A stretch of DNA of 33,033 nt, taken from assembly GCA_022711355.1 (NCBI GenBank), contig JAKLFE010000049.1, positions 1 to 33,033 of the forward strand, read 5' to 3'. Positions 28,690 through 33,033 of the stretch are shown piece after piece (position 1 is the stretch's first letter; each line of letters opens with the position of its first letter). The position numbers and the translations under genes are program-made. The DNA comes from Spirochaetota bacterium. GTDB taxonomy: Bacteria > Spirochaetota > Spirochaetia > Treponematales > Rectinemataceae. Under the pieces are notes generated by a model, which was not told the origin of the DNA, did no database searches, and saw nothing but the letters and a program-made list of their open reading frames with translations.

Positions 28690-29022
28690 ATGGCAGGACT
28701 GAAGGAGCGCGCCGACCTGGTCGAGGAAGCCGGCATAGCCGGGCTGCCCCTCGCCGGAACGCGCGTTTTCTGCGCCAACTGCATCCACTGCAAGCTCGTG
28801 CCCGCTCCCGCCGAGCTCGAGGGCCAGTATCGGCTCCGGGTGCGCTGCGAGATGGGCAAGTGGCGCAAGAAGCTCGGCGACGAGAAGATCTACAAGTACT
28901 TCACCGTCGCGCGGCGGAGCATAGCGGCCTGCGACAGCTACGAGGACATGGGCGAGGCGGACGAGTTCATGCGCGACCTGCGCAAGCTCCTGCCCACCGC
29001 CGACGAGATATACTCTACCTGA
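28690..29022 (+). CDS. small Cys-rich protein of unknown function
   Basis: A 110-residue protein with five cysteines: C28, C31 and C34 in CANCIHCKL, C53 in RVRCEMG, and C81 in AACDSY. The first four, C-x2-C-x2-C-x18-C, could bind zinc or an iron-sulfur cluster. No family is recognised. The ATG at 28690 is chosen because GGGGG lies upstream and an earlier in-frame start at 28651 is inside the promoter. The following lipoprotein gene starts 12 bases after its stop, so the two are probably one operon. Likely cytoplasmic. Confidence 0.75.
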   Translation: MAGLKERADLVEEAGIAGLPLAGTRVFCANCIHCKLVPAPAELEGQYRLRVRCEMGKWRKKLGDEKIYKYFTVARRSIAACDSYEDMGEADEFMRDLRKLLPTADEIYST

Positions 29023-29033
29023 TGGAAGGTCCC

Positions 29034-29432
29034 ATGAAAGCTCGATTCGCCATCCTCGCGGCCGCCTGCGCGGCCATCCTCTGCTCCTGCGCGAGCGCGC
29101 CCGCCGAGATCCCCGCGGACGCGCCGGCCCGGATCCTCGTCCAGCGCGCCCAGGAGGCCATGGACAAGTACGACTACGACGAGGCGGTGCGCTACTACGT
29201 CGCACTCAAGGAGCGCTACGGCGAGGATCCGGCCTACCTCTGCACGGCGGACTACGAGATCGCCTTCATCGCCTACAAGCAGGACCGCTTCGCCGAGGCC
29301 AAGCTCGGCCTCGAGGAGCTCCTCGCCCGCTACGCCGCCCCCGGCGGGGCGAGCCTGCCCCCGCACTTCAAGATCCTCGCCGAGAAGGTGCTCGAGCAGA
29401 TCGAGGCCAAGACGGCCGCCCCGGCGAAGTGA
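29034..29432 (+). CDS. small lipoprotein with TPR-like helices
   Basis: A 132-residue protein with a lipoprotein signal peptide (MKARFAILAAACAAIL then L-C-S-C19). The mature part, about 30-120, is helical with the pattern AQEAMDKYDYDEAVRYYVALKERYG and IAYKQDRFAEAKLGLEELLARY, which resembles two or three TPR-type helix pairs, as in YfiO/BamD-like lipoproteins, though the chain is much shorter. It is expected to be anchored at a membrane of the envelope. It follows the Cys-rich gene in the same operon and is followed by a bidirectional terminator. Function unknown. Confidence 0.8.
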   Translation: MKARFAILAAACAAILCSCASAPAEIPADAPARILVQRAQEAMDKYDYDEAVRYYVALKERYGEDPAYLCTADYEIAFIAYKQDRFAEAKLGLEELLARYAAPGGASLPPHFKILAEKVLEQIEAKTAAPAK

Positions 29433-29520
29433 GGCTCGGCCGCCGCGGAACGGGCTGGTCCCGGCTCCCGCGGCGTCCCGCGCTTCCGGCCCCGCCGCCC
29501 GCCGCGCCGGATATGAAGAA

Positions 29521-29554
29521 GGCCCCGCCCGGGTTCGGGCGGGGCCTTTCGTTT
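29521..29554 (+). terminator. bidirectional intrinsic terminator between convergent operons
   Basis: 10-base stem GGCCCCGCCC/GGGCGGGGCC (29521-29546) with a 6-base loop, followed on the plus strand by TTTCGTTT and on the minus strand by TTCTTCAT. It serves the lipoprotein operon on plus and the propeller lipoprotein gene on minus. Confidence 0.85.
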
Positions 29555-29568
29555 ATGCGGCTCGGTTC

Positions 29569-30624
29569 TCACTTGCCGATGAACAGCCCGGAAGCTCGAT
29601 CGATGACGAAGAGCCTGGCCCCGGAGGCCGACATAGCCCCCGTGTTGATGCCGCTCGCGAAGGAGAGGCTCGAGAGCGCGCTCCAGGTGGCGCCTCCGTC
29701 GTAGGAGACGTGGGCGGTATTGGACGAGGTCACGTAGGTTTCGCAGGCGAGGATCCTCCTGCCGTAGCGGGAGAAGGAGAGGCTGCTTACATAGTTGCTC
29801 GTGCCTGGGCTCGTTCGCTGGCTCCAGGTCCCGCCCCCGTTTTCGCTGAGGTACAGCTCCTGCCCGTCGGCGCTGATCGCCGCCGAGTTCCCGTCGCGCG
29901 ACATGCCCAGGGCTCGGATGTAGCTGGATCCCGAGCGGACCGTCGTCCAGCTCGATCCCCCGTTCTCGGAGCGATAGACGGTGTAGGAGCTGGCGGCGAG
30001 GAGGATCTGGCCGTCGGCCGACATGGCGAGGTAAACCGGCGAGTCGCCCGAGGCCGGTATCTTTGCGTTCCAGCTGTCGCCGCCGTCGGTGGAGATGAGC
30101 ACCGAATAGGAGCCGCTCGGGGCGGCGAGGACCATCCCGTCCGCCGAGGAGGCGAGGGAGGTCCAGTACGCTGACGGGAGCGCGGGGAGGGCGAGGGCCG
30201 TCCAGCTCCCGCCCCCATCCGTCGAGCGGTAAACGCTGCCATTCCGACGCCCCGCGATCATCCGCTCGCCATCCGCGGACATAGCCACGGAGGCGACGTA
30301 GTCGCCGACCGAGAGGCTGCGCGAGAGCCAGCTCGAGCCGCCATCACGCGAGACGAAGACCCCGCCCGAGCCGTTCCCGAGGAGGATGGTCGAGCCGTCG
30401 TCGGATGAGGCGGCGCAATACAGGCTGTAGCTGCCGTTGTCGGGATCGGGAATGACCCGGTTCCAGGACAGGCTCTTCGGCGCCTGGAATTCCTCCAGGG
30501 AATCCTCGATGAAGTCCTTGATCGCGATGGGCTCGCAGGAAGCGAGGGCCAAGCAGAGCGGCAGGCCGAGGAGGAGGGCCCCGGCGAGGGGACCCAGGCG
30601 GGGGGCGCGGCTGCGGATGCTCAT
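29569..30624 (-). CDS. lipoprotein with six Asp-box (BNR) propeller repeats
   Basis: A 351-residue lipoprotein. The signal peptide ends in the lipobox L-A-S-C30. The mature chain carries six Asp-box motifs, S-x-[DN]-G-G-x-x-W, at about residues 89, 131, 174, 214, 257 and 306, spaced 40-49 residues (SRDGGSSW, STDGGGSW, STDGGDSW, SENGGSSW, SENGGGTW, SYDGGATW). This indicates a six- or seven-bladed beta-propeller as in sialidases and photosynthesis stability factor Ycf48-like proteins. No catalytic sialidase residues are evident, so a binding or scaffold role is more likely. The ATG shares ATGA with the stop of the upstream gene and has GGGAGG in front, so both proteins are co-translated. Confidence 0.85.
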   Translation of the reverse strand: MSIRSRAPRLGPLAGALLLGLPLCLALASCEPIAIKDFIEDSLEEFQAPKSLSWNRVIPDPDNGSYSLYCAASSDDGSTILLGNGSGGVFVSRDGGSSWLSRSLSVGDYVASVAMSADGERMIAGRRNGSVYRSTDGGGSWTALALPALPSAYWTSLASSADGMVLAAPSGSYSVLISTDGGDSWNAKIPASGDSPVYLAMSADGQILLAASSYTVYRSENGGSSWTTVRSGSSYIRALGMSRDGNSAAISADGQELYLSENGGGTWSQRTSPGTSNYVSSLSFSRYGRRILACETYVTSSNTAHVSYDGGATWSALSSLSFASGINTGAMSASGARLFVIDRASGLFIGK

Positions 30625-32777
30625 CGGTAGTCCTCCCAGAGGATGGCCTCGGCGCCGCCGGCCAGGGCCGCGCGGGCGGCCTCCTCGCCGCGGAGCTCGA
30701 GGTAGGCGTAGCGCCCCGCCAAGGCGGGGTCGAGCTTCAGGAGCCGCTCGTAGGCGGCCTTGGCGCTGCCGTAGTTCTCGAGGGCGTGGTGGGCCCGGGC
30801 CTGGGCCAGGGCGGCCGCGGGGCTGGCGGGCTCGAGCCGGGCGGCCCGGTCGAAGTAGCCGAGGGCGGTTTCCCAGTTCTTCTTGATGGACTCGATGTTC
30901 CCGAGGTTGAGGAGGGCCGGGGCCCCCTCCTTCTGCTTGAGGGAGCGCTCGAAGTAGGCGGCGGCCTCGGCGTAGAGGCCCGAGCGGGCGTAGAGGATGC
31001 CGGCGCGGTTGAGCTTGCGCGGGTCCTTGGTGTCGGCCGAGAGCTGCTCGGCCGCGAGGGAGGCGGCCAGCTCGCGGCGGAGGAAGACGCCGAGCTGGGC
31101 CTCGGCGGCCGCGGCGACCTTCTCGGCCGCCGGCTGGGCCAGGGCGAGGCTGCCGGGGAAGGCCACCGGCTTGTAGGCGGCCCAGGCCTCGCGGACGGGG
31201 TAGAGGGCCGCCTTGCCCCCTCGGCCGGCCTCGATCCACTCCTTGGCTCCCTCCTGCCAGGCCTCGAGGAAGCCAGCGTCGCGCATGGTCACCTCGAGGG
31301 GGAGCCAGGCCTTGCCGGCGGCGTAGATGAAGTCGTCGGACTTGCGGTAGGCGCGCCTCGTGGCCTCGGGGTCTGTCCCCAGGGCGACCGCGGCGTAGAT
31401 GTGGCCGGGCACGGTGACGAAGGCGGTCTCGGCCCCCGCGGCCTCGAGGAGGGCGCAGTAGAGGGCGGTGAGGTCGTCGCAGTCCCCCGCCTTGAACTCG
31501 AGGGTCTGGCGGGGGAATTGGAGGAAGTCCACCGCGTCCGCGGCCGAGAGGGCGGCGTAGGAGGAGGCCGGATCCACGACGTAGCGGATCCCGTAGAGGC
31601 GGAGGGCCTCGTGGACGGCGAGGGCGAGGAGGAGCTTCTGGTCGGCCGCGGGGTTGGCGGGGGCGGCGCCGGCGGCGGCCTTGGCGAAGGAGAGGACGGC
31701 CTGGTCCTTGGCGGTGACGAAGGCGGCGACCTTCCGGTCGTCGTCCCAGCGGATGGCGTTGCGGTCGTAGAGGGAGAGGGTCTCGACCGTCTCGAGCTTC
31801 CGCCGCTTGCCCTTGACGAGGTACTCGAGGCTCAGCGAGGCCGAGACCTTCGAGCCCTCGGACTCCTCGAGGATCTTGTTCGAGAAGAGGGCGTACAGGG
31901 GGATCTCGGCCTCGGCCCCCGGCTCGAGGGCGGCGAGGGCCGGCCCCGCCTTGGGGTTGTCCATGTACTGCTTCACGTAGAAGGAGACGCGCAGCTCCTC
32001 GATCCGCGAGCCGGAGACGTTGCGGACCCGGAGGCTGCCGACGGGGTGATCGTCGTACCAGGCGAAGAAGACGGGGAAGACCGTCGGCAGCTGGGCGGCG
32101 GCGAGGGCGAGCTCGCCGTTCGAGGCGGCCGCGGCGACGAGGGGCTGGGCCTTGGGCGGGGCGGCGGGCGCCGGGGGGAGCTTCGCCGGGGAGGCCTCGC
32201 CGCGCTGCCGGGGGGCGGGGGGCTCGCCGAAGCGGTAGGCGGCGAGGGCGCGGATCGAGGCGAGGCGGGCCAGGCCCGCGTAGTCGCGGTAGCCGCCGCC
32301 CAGGGAAAGCTCGAGGGCGGGCAGGATCCTCCAGCCGACGGCGGCCTCGGCCCCGTACCAGGCCCCGCCGCCGGGCTCGGGCAGCTCGATGCCCGAGATA
32401 TCCCCCGACGCGCTGGCCCGGTAGTAGCCGCCGCCGAGGGAGAGCTCCGCGACGAGCTTGCCCAGGGCCGTCCAGGCCAGGCCGGCCTGGCCTCCGGCGG
32501 AGAAGGCCGAGCAGCGCAGGTCGATCTCCTCCACGGGGAGGCTGGCGAAGCCGAGGGCCGGCGCCGCGAAGGGGGAGGCCCCGAGGAGGGTGAGGGGGAG
32601 GCCGAAGCCGAAGGAGCAGTCGGCCCCCAGGGCGGCGCCGAAGTAGTCGGCGTCGGTACCGAGGGGGAAGGCCGCGAAGGGGGAGACGCGGAGCTGCTGG
32701 GCTCCGGAACGAAGGGCTGGAAGGAAGGCGACCAGGCAGAGGGCCAGCCAGGGGCGGGCGCGACAAGGTGTATGCAT
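30621..32777 (-). CDS. secreted barrel-like / transglutaminase-like / TPR protein
   Basis: A 718-residue exported protein with a signal peptide ending near ALRSGAQQ. Residues about 25-185 form alternating strands with Gly/aromatic pattern (YFGAALGADCSFGFG, LSLGGGYYRASAS, LSLGGGYRDY, RALAAYRFG) as in outer-membrane beta-barrels, followed by a Pro/Ala linker. About 215-325 looks like a beta-sandwich. About 375-500 is a transglutaminase-like domain with GDCDDLTALYCALLEAAG (Cys near 430), and PGHIYAAV giving the His. TPR repeats fill about 585-690. The order barrel-protease-TPR in one chain is unusual. Ribosome site GAGGA precedes the ATG. It is coupled by a 4-base overlap to the propeller lipoprotein. 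Likely periplasmic/outer membrane. Confidence 0.75.
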   Translation of the reverse strand: MHTPCRARPWLALCLVAFLPALRSGAQQLRVSPFAAFPLGTDADYFGAALGADCSFGFGLPLTLLGASPFAAPALGFASLPVEEIDLRCSAFSAGGQAGLAWTALGKLVAELSLGGGYYRASASGDISGIELPEPGGGAWYGAEAAVGWRILPALELSLGGGYRDYAGLARLASIRALAAYRFGEPPAPRQRGEASPAKLPPAPAAPPKAQPLVAAAASNGELALAAAQLPTVFPVFFAWYDDHPVGSLRVRNVSGSRIEELRVSFYVKQYMDNPKAGPALAALEPGAEAEIPLYALFSNKILEESEGSKVSASLSLEYLVKGKRRKLETVETLSLYDRNAIRWDDDRKVAAFVTAKDQAVLSFAKAAAGAAPANPAADQKLLLALAVHEALRLYGIRYVVDPASSYAALSAADAVDFLQFPRQTLEFKAGDCDDLTALYCALLEAAGAETAFVTVPGHIYAAVALGTDPEATRRAYRKSDDFIYAAGKAWLPLEVTMRDAGFLEAWQEGAKEWIEAGRGGKAALYPVREAWAAYKPVAFPGSLALAQPAAEKVAAAAEAQLGVFLRRELAASLAAEQLSADTKDPRKLNRAGILYARSGLYAEAAAYFERSLKQKEGAPALLNLGNIESIKKNWETALGYFDRAARLEPASPAAALAQARAHHALENYGSAKAAYERLLKLDPALAGRYAYLELRGEEAARAALAGGAEAILWEDYR
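31368..31380 (-). repeat. 13-base repeat GGGGTCTGTCCCC inside the barrel/transglutaminase gene
   Basis: Exact copy within coding sequence, in the transglutaminase-like part. The minus-strand reading encodes LGTDPE and the frame stays open. Confidence 0.6.
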
Positions 32778-32815
32778 CGGTTCCTCGCTCGGGGCTCGGA
32801 TATTAAATCATCAGT

Positions 32816-32844
32816 ACTATATCGCCCTACCTAGGGCAAAGCAA
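32816..32844 (-). promoter_or_regulatory. promoter with operator-like palindrome upstream of the barrel/transglutaminase gene
   Basis: Minus strand: TTGCTT (32839-32844), 17-base spacer, TATAGT (32816-32821, five of six). The spacer contains the inverted repeat GCCCTA-GG-TAGGGC (32824-32837), placed where a repressor would block polymerase. Confidence 0.6.
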
Positions 32845-32880
32845 TAAAAGAATAAGGCCGCGGGGACTGCCCCGCGGCCT
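32841..32880 (-). terminator. intrinsic terminator of the gene at the right edge
   Basis: Minus strand: AGGCCGCGGGG/CCCCGCGGCCT 11-base stem (32855-32880), 4-base loop, then TATTCTTTTATTG. The tail overlaps the -35 of the next gene. Confidence 0.85.
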
Positions 32881-32936
32881 CGCCGCTGTCGCGGCTGCGC
32901 GCTCGGCGGCGGGCCTGCGGGCCCGCCTCGGGCGGA

Positions 32937-33033
32937 TCACCACCAGCCGAAGGCGGTGCCGCAGCGGGTGAGGTACCAGACGAAGACGATGGAGACGATG
33001 ACCGCGTAGGAGTTGAACCATATGGCGAGGGCC
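32937..33033 (-). CDS. C-terminus of a truncated membrane protein
   Basis: The last 31 codons of a gene that begins past the right edge. They read through a hydrophobic segment (SYAVIVSIVFVWYL) and end TRCGTAFGWW before TGA. The terminator at 32841-32880 follows. The family cannot be told; an ion-coupled transporter would fit a hydrophobic C-terminus. Confidence 0.6.
   Translation of the reverse strand, partial: ALAIWFNSYAVIVSIVFVWYLTRCGTAFGWW

Noticed and set aside
32827..33021. Minus-strand frame of 64 codons at the right edge
   Set aside because: Arg/Leu-rich with no features and running through the terminator. The frame ending at 32937 gives a sensible membrane-segment C-terminus.
1..33033. 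CRISPR array or prophage signs
   Set aside because: No regularly spaced repeats longer than 20 bases, and no integrase, capsid or transposase genes were seen.

Overview
The window is very GC-rich (roughly 70% by eye) bacterial chromosome, densely packed, with many 4- to 14-base gene overlaps. Predicted lipoproteins and a secreted barrel-like protein suggest a cell with an outer membrane. Many ferredoxin-type proteins, a flavodoxin-ferredoxin, a 2,4-dienoyl-CoA/enoate reductase-type enzyme and B12-dependent enzymes suggest an anaerobe. A high-GC spirochaete or a similar lineage would fit, but nothing seen here fixes the phylum. There is no prophage, transposase or CRISPR array.

Left part (1-5510, minus strand): a methionine/aspartate-family operon. 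It reads promoter, 51-codon leader peptide rich in Thr and Ser and ending Thr-Met-Thr-Met, strong hairpin, aspartokinase-like gene, metF, metH, and the first codons of a gene that may be asd. This looks like a translation-sensing leader controlling entry into the Thr/Met branch. Next (5566-8117, minus) come a fused fatty acid kinase (FakA and FakB in one chain) and plsY, translationally coupled. Together they would make acyl-phosphate and pass it to glycerol-3-phosphate. A secreted 5'-nucleotidase (minus) and malQ (plus, with a LacI-type operator) diverge at 9.9-10.1 kb.

Middle (11.6-17.2 kb): nitroreductase, PrsW-type membrane protease, a secreted DUF4015-type putative glycosidase, a membrane-anchored metallophosphoesterase and a LUD-domain protein. 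Then 17.2-27.3 kb is a redox neighbourhood: a J-domain protein, EFR1 flavodoxin-ferredoxin with a PadR regulator, three related Cys-rich ferredoxins (two directly upstream of an FMN/FAD/Fe-S enoate reductase-type flavoprotein), a B12-binding radical SAM enzyme, HypA, and a small membrane protein.

Right part (27.4-33 kb): intergenic hairpins, an initiator tRNA-Met with clear promoter and terminator, a DUF554 membrane protein, a small Cys-rich protein, a small lipoprotein, and a coupled envelope pair (barrel/transglutaminase/TPR protein plus Asp-box propeller lipoprotein). The last bases hold the C-terminus of a membrane protein.

Three signals cut across the genes. A 13-base near-palindrome GGGGACAGACCCC recurs in intergenic and coding DNA. 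A motif CGCCTAACGC recurs in coding DNA with unusual codons. Several genes have a -10 box only 6-9 bases before the ATG and no Shine-Dalgarno sequence, which suggests leaderless mRNAs.
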